From: QQWI01 sp964522015
GTDB lineage: Bacteria; Bacillota; Clostridia; Peptostreptococcales; Acidaminobacteraceae
Assembly: GCA_964522015.1 (NCBI GenBank)
Contig: CAZFST010000018.1
Location: 1-64,000, forward strand
Reading direction: 5' to 3'
Length of the DNA: 64,000 nt
The position numbers were made by a program, and so were the translations under genes. Each line of letters starts with the position of its first letter. Position 1 is the stretch's first letter. Positions 1-7,024 of this stretch are shown here, one piece after another. The notes under the pieces were generated by a model. It made no database searches and had not been told where the DNA came from. It saw only the letters and a list, made by a program, of their open reading frames with translations.

Positions 1-162
1 ATTGCAATTACAGCTACATGCGATTTCTATGACTTATACATGAATAATTCGGGTTATAGTGTATAAATGTCAATTGCGAGCTATTATTTGTTATAAGTGA
101 TTTTAAGACGAAAAGTGGGTATACTTAAACAATATCATAACTATCAATCGAGGTGCTGACAT

Positions 163-468
163 ATGATTGTGTTGAGTGAAAGTTTTCAGGATTTCCATAA
201 ACAAAAGGGTTTTAAAGAGGTCACCGTGGATGCTATAGCATCTGCCAGTAGTTGTTGTCGCATTTGGGTACCTAAAGTATCAGTAGGCCCACCAAAAGAT
301 GCTACTAAGGGGTACCAAGTGTTTCATGAAAATAGCCTAACTTTTTATATCACTAATGCATTAACCCTGGAATCCACTGTTACATTTTCGTGTCAACGAT
401 TTCTTGGACGGTCCCGTCTAGAAATGCTCGGTTACCAAATCAACCGCGTGAAAGGTTATATTTTATAA
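163..468 (+). CDS. CC-motif HesB/IscA-like small protein
   Basis: A 101-residue protein with a vicinal cysteine pair (C31-C32) after a beta-strand-like stretch, a VGPPK turn, and a later FLGRSRLEMLGY segment. This layout resembles the small HesB/IscA-like proteins called the CC/Se motif (seleno)protein family in clostridia. The Cys-Cys positions are ordinary TGT TGT codons here, so this is the non-selenocysteine form. The start follows a GAGG sequence 8 nt upstream. The response-regulator gene begins 18 nt downstream with its own AAGGAG, so the two are probably co-transcribed. Family assignment comes from motif memory only; the function is unknown and may involve thiol or metal chemistry. Confidence 0.55.
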   Translation: MIVLSESFQDFHKQKGFKEVTVDAIASASSCCRIWVPKVSVGPPKDATKGYQVFHENSLTFYITNALTLESTVTFSCQRFLGRSRLEMLGYQINRVKGYIL

Positions 469-486
469 AAGCACAAGGAGACTGAT

Positions 487-855
487 ATGATTTTATTTGT
501 AGATGATGAAGCATTCGTTCTTGAATTTATTCGACAGGGTTTAACGGGCTACAAACGGCCATACCTATTATGTAATTCGGTACAAGAAGCAAAATCAATT
601 ATAGAAGAGAACACTCAAAAAGTTCAACTTGTGGTCACCGACTTGCACATGGCTGGGGAAGATGGTTACGACTTGATACAATGGCTTTGTCAATACCATC
701 CACATATTAAAAAAGTCATTTTGAGTGCCCATTCACATGAACACGATATTCGCAAGCGCATTGGAAGTTGTCATATCGATGGACTGTTAAAAAAACCAAT
801 CGCAGTCGAAAGCGAATTACTCCCCATCCTAGAATTGATATTACAGGAAAACTGA
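487..855 (+). CDS. Receiver-only response regulator
   Basis: A 122-residue stand-alone REC domain. The acidic pair D6-D7, phospho-acceptor D52 (in VVTDLHM), switch residue S80 and K103 (in LKKPI) are all present, so it should be phosphorylatable. There is no output domain, so it should act through protein-protein contacts, as CheY- or Spo0F-like proteins do. No histidine kinase is adjacent. A good AAGGAG site precedes the ATG. It is not obviously CheY: the diagnostic CheY surface cannot be judged by eye, and it sits far from the chemotaxis operon at 55-60 kb, which itself shows no cheY. A CheY role therefore stays open. Confidence 0.8.
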   Translation: MILFVDDEAFVLEFIRQGLTGYKRPYLLCNSVQEAKSIIEENTQKVQLVVTDLHMAGEDGYDLIQWLCQYHPHIKKVILSAHSHEHDIRKRIGSCHIDGLLKKPIAVESELLPILELILQEN

Positions 856-921
856 AAAGGCCCACCCAAAGACTCTAAAAGCAGCGCTCATGGCGATGCT
901 TGGTCTACGGGTAGGTCTTTT
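855..921. terminator. Bidirectional hairpin terminator
   Basis: A long imperfect inverted repeat between two convergent genes. The outer arms are AAAAGGCCCACCC (855-867) and GGGTAGGTCTTTT (909-921). A second inner stem pairs GCAGCGC (881-887) with GCGATGC. A-runs and T-runs flank it on both sides, so it can terminate both the plus-strand receiver gene and the minus-strand diguanylate cyclase gene. Confidence 0.75.
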
Positions 922-927
922 CAATTG

Positions 928-1965
928 TTATACATTGTTTTTCATCGCTTTCTTTCTTTTATACAAATGGTCATCAGCCATTTTTATCATCTCTTGAATG
1001 GTCAACCCTTCGTTTTCGGCTATACCGATGCCTACAGATAGTTGAACATCTGCAAATCTGACAGCCAATGGTTCGAATAATTTCTGAATTCGCTCTTCAA
1101 CCACCTGGGCCTGCTTTCTGTCGGTACCTGAAAGAACCAAGATGAATTCATCCCCTCCATACCGCACTGGCACATCATATCGTCTGGATGCAACTTTTAG
1201 TATTTTCCCAAATTCAATCAGCACCTCATCACCAATCGAGTGACCATACTTATCATTGACTTGCTTAAAATGATTTAAATCCATCATTAAAATGGTGTAT
1301 GGCACTTGATCCCGTCTTGAACGGATACTATTGTCTTCAAGACACTGCATTAAGTAGCTTCGATTGTAAATATCCGTTAACTGGTCAGTGATAGAAACAT
1401 TAAAGAGCCGATGATGTTCATTGTCAAAATATTGATTCATAATTTTAATAATGACAAATATAACACAGGCTGTCACCGTGAAATTAATACTTAAATCAAA
1501 AGCTCTGGCTTCCATGGTACTATACAGGTGATACTGATTAGGATGCTTTACTTCGTAAAAGAGCAGAATAATAACCTCTATAAAACTCACAAATGGAAAA
1601 AAATACTCCCAATTGGATTGAACTAAAACAATACCAATAATAAAAATCAATACTGCATAAAAAGACATAGCACTGAATGAACCCGGGGAGGTTAACCACG
1701 CTAGGGGTAAGTAAATTACACATAAAAAGCTCAAAAGAATAAGTTTAACTGGCTTCTTAAACCGCTCCAGCTTTGATAAGTGATACATACCAAATAGGAG
1801 AAGTCCAGCTGCACCTGGTAAGATTGCGTTTACCAAAGGCCTCTGATTCATTAAATTGATGACAGCAATAATTTCAAAGGCTAACATCCCAATGATTAAA
1901 ATTGCTCTGAAGATTCGGCTTTTAACTTCATGAAAATAACTATTCTTAATGTCCTCTTTTGACAT
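928..1965 (-). CDS. Membrane diguanylate cyclase (GGDEF)
   Basis: The N-terminal half has about six hydrophobic helices. The C-terminal half is a GGDEF domain that makes c-di-GMP from two GTP. The catalytic GGDEF motif lies at residues 270-274 and an RxxD inhibitory site (RRYD, 261-264) sits exactly five residues before it, so product feedback inhibition is likely. There is no EAL or HD-GYP domain. The ORF can be extended six codons upstream, but only the ATG at 1965 has a ribosome site (GAGG, about 6 nt away), so that start is used. The sensed signal is unknown. The PilZ protein in the flagellar operon at 60 kb is a plausible c-di-GMP receiver. Confidence 0.9.
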   Translation of the reverse strand: MSKEDIKNSYFHEVKSRIFRAILIIGMLAFEIIAVINLMNQRPLVNAILPGAAGLLLFGMYHLSKLERFKKPVKLILLSFLCVIYLPLAWLTSPGSFSAMSFYAVLIFIIGIVLVQSNWEYFFPFVSFIEVIILLFYEVKHPNQYHLYSTMEARAFDLSINFTVTACVIFVIIKIMNQYFDNEHHRLFNVSITDQLTDIYNRSYLMQCLEDNSIRSRRDQVPYTILMMDLNHFKQVNDKYGHSIGDEVLIEFGKILKVASRRYDVPVRYGGDEFILVLSGTDRKQAQVVEERIQKLFEPLAVRFADVQLSVGIGIAENEGLTIQEMIKMADDHLYKRKKAMKNNV

Positions 1966-2108
1966 AATAAACCTCACTAACATAAAAACAGAGAGTCGAT
2001 ATATAAATACATTTTCTTAACTATACCCATTTTCAGCAACAGTATCACACCTTAAATGGGCTTTTTCCTTTGGTTTTTTTCTTTAAACATCAGGGTCTTA
2101 GATTATGC

Positions 2109-2137
2109 TTCACGACAATCTAAAATAAAGTTATACT
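2109..2137 (+). promoter_or_regulatory. Predicted sigma-A promoter for the recombinase gene
   Basis: TTCACG (2109-2114), a 17-bp spacer and TATACT (2132-2137) lie 20 bp before the recombinase ATG at 2157. The -10 is good and the -35 matches four of six consensus bases. Confidence 0.5.
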
Positions 2138-2156
2138 ATAACCAGAGAGGTATCAC

Positions 2157-3305
2157 ATGAAACCAACAAAAGAGACACCTAAAACGTCTAAGGCACCTAT
2201 TACAACAAAAGTTCATAACAAAACCAACCGCCCTGACAACCTAGTGGCGGATGAAAGTCACGTCAAAGATCAGTGCGCCCTTTTAGAAGCCCAATTTCCT
2301 GACTTTATGTATGACTACTTTATCTATCTGCGCTCTGCAGTGTCACTGAATACCCGATTTGCCTATCTAAGCGATTTGCAGTTTTTCTTTCGTTATTTAG
2401 TCAATGCAACAACCCATACAAAAGCTGACCAACCTAAAGACATTACTGCTTCTGAACTCAGCGCAATTCGAGCAAAAGACGTCAACCGTTTTATTGGAGA
2501 CTACTGTACCCACTATGTGCTCGAAAAAGAAGGCACCCGTTACATTATGGAAAATCGCAACCGCTCACTTTCCAGAAAAAAATCGGCCATTAGTGTCTTT
2601 TTCAAATTCATGTTCCGTGAAGAAATCGTCCCCGAAAATATCACATCTGGTTTTAACCCCATTCGATTACCAAAACCCCAACCAGATGCTATCAAACGAC
2701 TGGCCATTGAAGAAGTCGGTCAAATGCTGGATGCTGTAGAACAAGGCATTGGCCTTACCGAAAAAGAGCGGGCTTTTTGGACTAAAACAAAGTTTAGAGA
2801 CAAGGCAATTCTAGTCCTTTTCACCACATATGGTCTTCGTTTAAAAGAACTGCAACAGCTCAATGTCAGTTCGTTTAATTTTAGTCGTCAAGAGTTTGTC
2901 ATCTTTCGTAAACGGGGAAAAGAAGTAATCATGCCTATTAATAAGACCGCACTTAAGGTCTTGACAGATTATCTTACCCTAGAACGGCCCCTCACCGAAC
3001 AACTCAGTGAAGCGGACAAAGATGCCCTCTTTTTATCCCTGCAAAACACTCGAATCACTGAGCGGGCCATTCGCAATCTTGTTAAGAAATATACAGCAAT
3101 TGCAATGCAAACCGCTAAGGGTTCTGGTTATAGCCCCCATAAACTCAGAGCAACTGCCGCTTCATCCCTAATTGAATACGGATTTTCAATATACGATGTC
3201 CAAAATCTAATGGATCATGACAATATCACCACAACCCAACTCTATGCAGCCCACCGTAAAAACGCCAAGCGCGATATTTTAAAAAACTATGAACTCCTTG
3301 ATTAA
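2157..3305 (+). CDS. Xer-type tyrosine recombinase
   Basis: A 382-residue site-specific recombinase with an N-terminal SAM-like DNA-binding domain (about residues 45-165) and a C-terminal catalytic domain. The full catalytic set is visible: R228 (GLRLKEL), a beta-hairpin lysine (K252/K255 region), H328 and R331 (SPHKLR), H354 and nucleophile Y363 (TTTQLY). The length and long N-terminus recall streptococcal XerS more than the roughly 300-residue XerC/XerD. The likely role is chromosome dimer resolution. No phage genes or attachment-site duplications are visible, so a prophage integrase is less likely. AGAGAGG sits 7 nt before the ATG. It is convergent with the SOS-linked HD gene, separated by a strong terminator. 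Confidence 0.8.
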   Translation: MKPTKETPKTSKAPITTKVHNKTNRPDNLVADESHVKDQCALLEAQFPDFMYDYFIYLRSAVSLNTRFAYLSDLQFFFRYLVNATTHTKADQPKDITASELSAIRAKDVNRFIGDYCTHYVLEKEGTRYIMENRNRSLSRKKSAISVFFKFMFREEIVPENITSGFNPIRLPKPQPDAIKRLAIEEVGQMLDAVEQGIGLTEKERAFWTKTKFRDKAILVLFTTYGLRLKELQQLNVSSFNFSRQEFVIFRKRGKEVIMPINKTALKVLTDYLTLERPLTEQLSEADKDALFLSLQNTRITERAIRNLVKKYTAIAMQTAKGSGYSPHKLRATAASSLIEYGFSIYDVQNLMDHDNITTTQLYAAHRKNAKRDILKNYELLD

Positions 3306-3350
3306 GCATCAAGTGATAGTTAAGCAAACATAAGGGCCCTATTTGCTAAA

Positions 3351-3404
3351 AAAACACCGTAACAATTCAATCATCTTTGAATAGTCACGGTGTTTTGGTT
3401 TTTT
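3351..3404. terminator. Strong bidirectional terminator
   Basis: Arms 3351-3363 and 3384-3396 (core AAAACACCGT / ACGGTGTTTT, one mismatch) enclose a further ATTCAA/TTGAAT stem and are followed by GGTTTTTTT. It separates the plus-strand recombinase gene from the minus-strand HD hydrolase gene. Confidence 0.85.
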
Positions 3405-3457
3405 TGTGTCAAATCACAGTTGGTTTGAGTGATAAATTTGGACATCCAATAGCAATA

Positions 3458-4036
3458 TTATGCGGCGATTTTCAGTTGAAGAAGAGCCCGCTGATAGTGT
3501 GCTTCAAACAGTTTTCGGATAGACGTGTGCATCTTTTTCCAGCTGCGATTGATTTTATCGTAAACGAACTGCTGACTTTGTTGATCATTAAGGCCTTTTT
3601 CGTTATGGGCATAGATTAACAGTGAATCGACCTTTGAAATATGAGCCATGGCATCTGCATTAGCAACACACCTAGCTTCAATGGACTTAGGGGGTAACTT
3701 AAGGCTGCCACGATGGGTATAGATACAAGCTTTAACCATCTCTATTCGCTCTTGTGGGTAGTTATGCTTATGCAGTATTTCTTCTGAAAAACCCATACTG
3801 TGAATATGATGATCGGCATATAAAGACTGGTCCACAATCCCCGCGATATCGTGGAGCAAAGCTGCCAACACGACCACATCTCGCTGTGCCCCGCTTTGTA
3901 GTGCTAATACTTCAGCAAACTTAACCACCTCTAAAATGTGATTATCCCAAAGGGCTTTCCCAAAACAATTGGTGGGTTGCATACATGCATTTTCAACATA
4001 ATCTGATATGTGATTAATGATTTGATTGTATTGCAT
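3458..4036 (-). CDS. HD-domain phosphohydrolase, probable SOS operon member
   Basis: A 192-residue protein with the HD superfamily metal-site pattern: H33, the HD pair at 62-63 (ALLHDIAG), histidines near 76-79 and H108. Such proteins hydrolyse phosphomonoesters, phosphodiesters or nucleotides; the substrate here is unknown. The longest ORF begins at a TTG inside the Shine-Dalgarno sequence. The ATG at 4036 has AGGAGG 6 nt upstream and is chosen. This start lies inside the 3' end of the LysM gene (stop at 4014), so the two are translationally coupled and should share the LexA-controlled promoter. A nucleotide-pool or damage-related role is inference. Confidence 0.75.
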   Translation of the reverse strand: MQYNQIINHISDYVENACMQPTNCFGKALWDNHILEVVKFAEVLALQSGAQRDVVVLAALLHDIAGIVDQSLYADHHIHSMGFSEEILHKHNYPQERIEMVKACIYTHRGSLKLPPKSIEARCVANADAMAHISKVDSLLIYAHNEKGLNDQQSQQFVYDKINRSWKKMHTSIRKLFEAHYQRALLQLKIAA

Positions 4037-4346
4037 CAGCAACCTCCTCGTATGGCAGTTTCAACAATTGTCCAGGTTGAATTGTGGTGCTATCTAGTTG
4101 ATTTAATTCTGTTATTTGATGGATGACAGCCCGTACATCTTGTGATGGTTGACGGATTATTTTAGCAATTGACCAAAGGGTATCTCCCCCCATGACTGTG
4201 TATTCTGTAAACTGTTGAACTTCCATAGCATCAGATACTAGGGTTCCCGTTAAACTCGAGATACTCATAACTGCTAAAATGGCTACTAAGAATACGGCTA
4301 TTAAGTTAGTCAGAAATTTTTTGTGATTAAATCGAGTTTTCTTCAT
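4014..4346 (-). CDS. yneA: LysM membrane protein, YneA-like SOS division inhibitor
   Basis: A 110-residue protein with a short basic N-terminus, one transmembrane segment or signal anchor (about residues 14-33) and a LysM peptidoglycan-binding domain (about 49-98). Size, architecture and divergent placement from lexA match Bacillus YneA, which delays cell division during the SOS response. The promoter is TTTACA-N17-TATAAT, with one LexA box filling the spacer and another just downstream of the -10, so tight SOS control is expected. AAAGGGG lies 6 nt before the ATG. The yneA name rests on synteny and domains; sequence identity was not tested. Confidence 0.75.
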   Translation of the reverse strand: MKKTRFNHKKFLTNLIAVFLVAILAVMSISSLTGTLVSDAMEVQQFTEYTVMGGDTLWSIAKIIRQPSQDVRAVIHQITELNQLDSTTIQPGQLLKLPYEEVADAIQSNH

Positions 4347-4363
4347 ATTGGGCCCCTTTCATG

Positions 4364-4377
4364 CGAACGCATGTTCT
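4364..4377. promoter_or_regulatory. LexA (SOS) box 1
   Basis: CGAAC-GCAT-GTTCT matches the Gram-positive SOS box CGAAC-N4-GTTCG/T. It lies just downstream of the yneA -10 element, close to the expected transcription start. Confidence 0.85.
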
Positions 4378-4387
4378 ATTTGACTTT

Positions 4388-4416
4388 ATTATATACGAAC
4401 AAGCGTTCTATGTAAA
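4388..4416 (-). promoter_or_regulatory. yneA promoter
   Basis: On the minus strand: -35 TTTACA (4411-4416), 17-bp spacer, -10 TATAAT (4388-4393). LexA box 2 occupies the spacer. Confidence 0.8.
4396..4409. promoter_or_regulatory. LexA (SOS) box 2
   Basis: CGAAC-AAGC-GTTCT lies between the -35 and -10 of the yneA promoter, an ideal position for repression. Confidence 0.88.
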
Positions 4417-4426
4417 GAGAAAATAG

Positions 4427-4440
4427 CGAACAAGTGTTTG
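4427..4440. promoter_or_regulatory. LexA (SOS) box 3
   Basis: CGAAC-AAGT-GTTTG has one deviation from the inverted repeat. It overlaps the likely lexA -35 and so predicts autoregulation. Confidence 0.8.
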
Positions 4441-4465
4441 TTTTTTTTATAGAACGTGTTATAAT
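4438..4465 (+). promoter_or_regulatory. lexA promoter
   Basis: -10 TATAAT at 4460-4465 with a weak -35 (TTGTTT, 4438-4443; 16-bp spacer). The -35 overlaps LexA box 3. The lexA ATG is 25 bp downstream of the -10. Confidence 0.6.
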
Positions 4466-4490
4466 AAAGAAAAAAGAAAAGAGGTTACCC

Positions 4491-5150
4491 ATGCAGCCAA
4501 CACTGACAGATAAACAAATCGAGATACTGGCTTTTATAGAAAGAGAAGTTGCTAGAATTGGTTATCCACCAGCCGTGCGAGAAATCTGTGAAGCTGTTGG
4601 CCTCCAGTCAACATCTACTGTCCACGGTCACTTGATGCGACTTGAAAAAAAAGGTTACATAAGACGAGATCAAACAAAACCCCGTGCCATTGAAGTGGTT
4701 ATCCCCTCTGGACTTGTCCCGAACAACAAAAAGATGACCGGAGATGCTGCCGTTGTCATTGATTTTCCAAAGCAAGAGGTCGCCAATATTCCTATCATCG
4801 GCAAAGTCACTGCCGGCGAACCCATTCTCGCCCTAGAAGAATACGAACACACCTTCCCAGTACCCATTGATTTTGTCAGCAACGGCAAATATTTCATGCT
4901 AAAAGTATCCGGTGATAGTATGATTGAGGTCGGTATCTTAAATAATGACCATGTCCTTGTGAGACAGCAAAGTACCGCTAATAACGGAGATAAAGTCGTG
5001 GCCATGATCGACGACTCTGCTACGGTTAAAACCTACTATAAAGAGGCCAATCGTTTTAGGTTACAACCAGAAAACTCCGCACTAGAACCAATTTATACAG
5101 ATCATGTGACCATCCTCGGTGTTGTTAGAGGTGTTTTTAGAAAATTATAA
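4491..5150 (+). CDS. lexA: LexA SOS repressor
   Basis: A 219-residue repressor and autoprotease. A winged-helix DNA-binding domain occupies about residues 1-70. The S24 peptidase domain shows the self-cleavage site A108-G109 (GKVTAGEP), catalytic S143 (SGDSM) and K180 (ATVKTYY). RecA filaments should trigger cleavage and so induce the yneA/HD operon and lexA itself. The ORF can be extended 19 codons upstream, but those codons cover the -10 element. The start at 4491 has AGAGG and conventional LexA length. A linker of about 25 residues between the domains is somewhat longer than in Bacillus LexA. Confidence 0.97.
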   Translation: MQPTLTDKQIEILAFIEREVARIGYPPAVREICEAVGLQSTSTVHGHLMRLEKKGYIRRDQTKPRAIEVVIPSGLVPNNKKMTGDAAVVIDFPKQEVANIPIIGKVTAGEPILALEEYEHTFPVPIDFVSNGKYFMLKVSGDSMIEVGILNNDHVLVRQQSTANNGDKVVAMIDDSATVKTYYKEANRFRLQPENSALEPIYTDHVTILGVVRGVFRKL

Positions 5151-5228
5151 TTGGTGAATGTATTTTTAAGTACAATTGATTTGCAGGCTTAAGCACAAAT
5201 TCTTTAAGCATTTAAGCTAAAACATAAA

Positions 5229-5267
5229 AAACGAGTAGAGGCACGGTTGCCTATACTCGTTTTTTTA
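5229..5267 (+). terminator. lexA terminator
   Basis: A 14-bp stem (AACGAGTAGAGGCA / TGCCTATACTCGTT, one mismatch) followed by a T-run. A-runs on the other side would also let it act on the minus-strand ynbB transcript. Confidence 0.85.
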
Positions 5268-5299
5268 TATTTTTTTGTGATTTATTATGTTTGTTCAAC

Positions 5300-6553
5300 C
5301 TACTGACAAGCTTGAAAAGCAAGCATTGCCCCAAGTTTTGCATGATCGTAAGTCAAGCCACCTTGGAAAAAGACAGCAAAGGGTTCTCTCATGGGAGCAT
5401 CAGCGCTGAGTTCAATGGATGACCCCTGAACAAATGCCCCTGCTGCCATAATCACTTGGCTGGTATAACCAGGCATCGCCCACGGAACCGGAGTCACATG
5501 AGAATCCACTGGTGCAGCAGCCTGAATGGCTTTGCAAAAGGCGATGACCTTTTCTTCGCTTCCAAGCTTAACAGCCTGAATAATATCACTTCGGGATTCA
5601 TCCCATTTTGGCTTCACATCATAACCGGCATCTTGAAACAGTTTGGCAGTAAAGATAGCGCCTTTAATAGCACCTGCAACCACTTCTGGGGCTAAAAACA
5701 ACCCTTGAAGTACCGTTCTGGTTTGACCAAAAGTAAGGCCACATTCCTTTCCAATGCCTGGAGTGGTTAACTTATGAGAACATAAGTCAATTACCTTTTG
5801 AGTCCCCACTAAATAACCACCAGTTAGGGCCAATCCGCCACCTGGATTTTTGATCAAGGACCCTGCACAAAGGTCTGCCCCCACTTCAATTGGCTCTTTT
5901 TCTTCAATAAACTCACCATAACAATTGTCTACCATCACTAAAGTCTCTGGGGACAAGTGTTTGACAAGGGCCACTGCCTCGGCTATGGCCGAAATGGTCA
6001 GGGATTTTCTGAAGGCATAGCCGCTTGATCGCTGGATATAAACTAACTTAATGGGTGTATCACCACAGCCTGATAAAATAGCAGACAAATCTTCCAATTG
6101 AATATCACCGGTATCATTAAGAGCCAGTTCTTGATACTTAACCCCTATTTCAATAAGAGATGAGCCATTGGGGCCATTGAGGCCGATGGTCTCAAGCAAG
6201 GTATCATAAGGGGCTCCTGTGATGGCAAGCATGGTATCCCCAGGGCGTAAAATCCCAGTCAGGCCAACCGTCAAAGCATGGGTGCCGTTTACCAACTGAG
6301 GCCGGACAATGGCGTCTTCTGCCTTGAAAATATGGGCATAAATGGCCTCGGTTTTTTCGCGACCTTCATCATTATAGCCATAGCCTGTCATCCAACTAAA
6401 ATGACGATCAGACAACTGGTGGTGCTGCATGGCCTCTAAAACTTTATAAAAATTGAACTGTTTGATCTCATCAATCTTTTGAAACATGCCTTGCAAGTCT
6501 TTTTCTATTGCCCCTGCATGTAGTAACGTCTGTGCTTGTAAATCATTGAACAT
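5300..6553 (-). CDS. ynbB: PLP-dependent methionine gamma-lyase family (YnbB/aluminium-resistance type)
   Basis: A 417-residue fold-type I PLP enzyme of the family annotated as aluminium-resistance protein or methionine gamma-lyase-like (Bacillus YnbB). The Schiff-base lysine is in SLIKNPGGG (K235), the cofactor aspartate in VMVDNCYGEF, and the family-typical TGYGYND motif is near residue 58. It probably performs a C-S lyase reaction; the physiological substrate is not established for this subfamily. The longest ORF starts at 6568 without a ribosome site. The ATG at 6553 has AAGGA 7 nt upstream and is used. Neighbouring hfq-miaA-mutL-mutS matches the Bacillus order. Confidence 0.88.
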   Translation of the reverse strand: MFNDLQAQTLLHAGAIEKDLQGMFQKIDEIKQFNFYKVLEAMQHHQLSDRHFSWMTGYGYNDEGREKTEAIYAHIFKAEDAIVRPQLVNGTHALTVGLTGILRPGDTMLAITGAPYDTLLETIGLNGPNGSSLIEIGVKYQELALNDTGDIQLEDLSAILSGCGDTPIKLVYIQRSSGYAFRKSLTISAIAEAVALVKHLSPETLVMVDNCYGEFIEEKEPIEVGADLCAGSLIKNPGGGLALTGGYLVGTQKVIDLCSHKLTTPGIGKECGLTFGQTRTVLQGLFLAPEVVAGAIKGAIFTAKLFQDAGYDVKPKWDESRSDIIQAVKLGSEEKVIAFCKAIQAAAPVDSHVTPVPWAMPGYTSQVIMAAGAFVQGSSIELSADAPMREPFAVFFQGGLTYDHAKLGAMLAFQACQ

Positions 6554-6631
6554 ATGGGTATCCTTCATTTCTTATTTTATATTTATTTTAATTTGTAACA
6601 AGATTTTGATATTGAAGCCATATTAAATGCC

Positions 6632-6672
6632 AAAAAGTCAGCATCCAGCCTGTTTGGGACTGTCAACTGACT
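6632..6672 (-). terminator. Possible terminator after hfq
   Basis: On the minus strand, AGTCAG and CTGACT arms with an inner AGTCC/GGCT pairing are followed by TTTTT. It is an imperfect stem, so read-through into ynbB is possible. Confidence 0.5.
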
Positions 6673-6688
6673 CTTCAAATTTGCTTTG

Positions 6689-6931
6689 TTATTCTTCGCC
6701 TTCGTCTTTTTTATTCAAAAAGCTCACTGGACGATTTGGAATAATGGTAGAAATCGCATGTTTATAAATCATTTGTTGCTTCCCATCGGAATCAATGACC
6801 AAAGTATAAGGATCAAATCCTTTTACTAGGCCTTTAATTTGATAACCACTGATTAGAAACACAGTAATTTGAACATGTTCTTTTCGGACTTGATTTAAAA
6901 ATACATCTTGTAAGTTGACATTTGTTTTCAT
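6689..6931 (-). CDS. hfq: RNA chaperone Hfq
   Basis: An 80-residue Sm-like protein. The Sm1 region contains the family VFLISGYQIKG stretch (about residues 24-34). The Sm2 motif is YKHAIST (56-62), where Bacillus and E. coli Hfq carry YKHAIST/YKHAIS, which lines the proximal RNA-binding pore. It forms a hexamer that pairs or stabilises small RNAs and mRNAs. The short acidic C-terminal tail is typical of Firmicute Hfq. GGAGGGG lies 4 nt before the ATG. It follows miaA by 93 bp in the same direction, as in most bacteria, suggesting co-transcription. Confidence 0.97.
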   Translation of the reverse strand: MKTNVNLQDVFLNQVRKEHVQITVFLISGYQIKGLVKGFDPYTLVIDSDGKQQMIYKHAISTIIPNRPVSFLNKKDEGEE

Positions 6932-7024
6932 ACAACCCCTCCTACATCCTCTAATATTGAACGTTTTGTGTGTTCTCTGTTGATTGGGCGGCTGTTCGTT
7001 ACCGACGCATCCGTGAATGGCACG

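Noticed and set aside
253..261. Selenocysteine at the CC motif of the first gene
   Set aside because: Both motif codons are TGT; there is no in-frame TGA.
2157..3305. Prophage or integrative-element integrase
   Set aside because: No phage, conjugation or attachment-site features surround it; neighbours are backbone genes.
3377..3619. 80-residue plus-strand ORF over the HD gene end
   Set aside because: It begins inside the terminator and runs antisense to the HD gene; no ribosome site.
4434..4490. N-terminal extension of LexA from a start at 4434
   Set aside because: The extension would be translated from the promoter -10 region; the ATG at 4491 has a ribosome site and gives standard LexA length.
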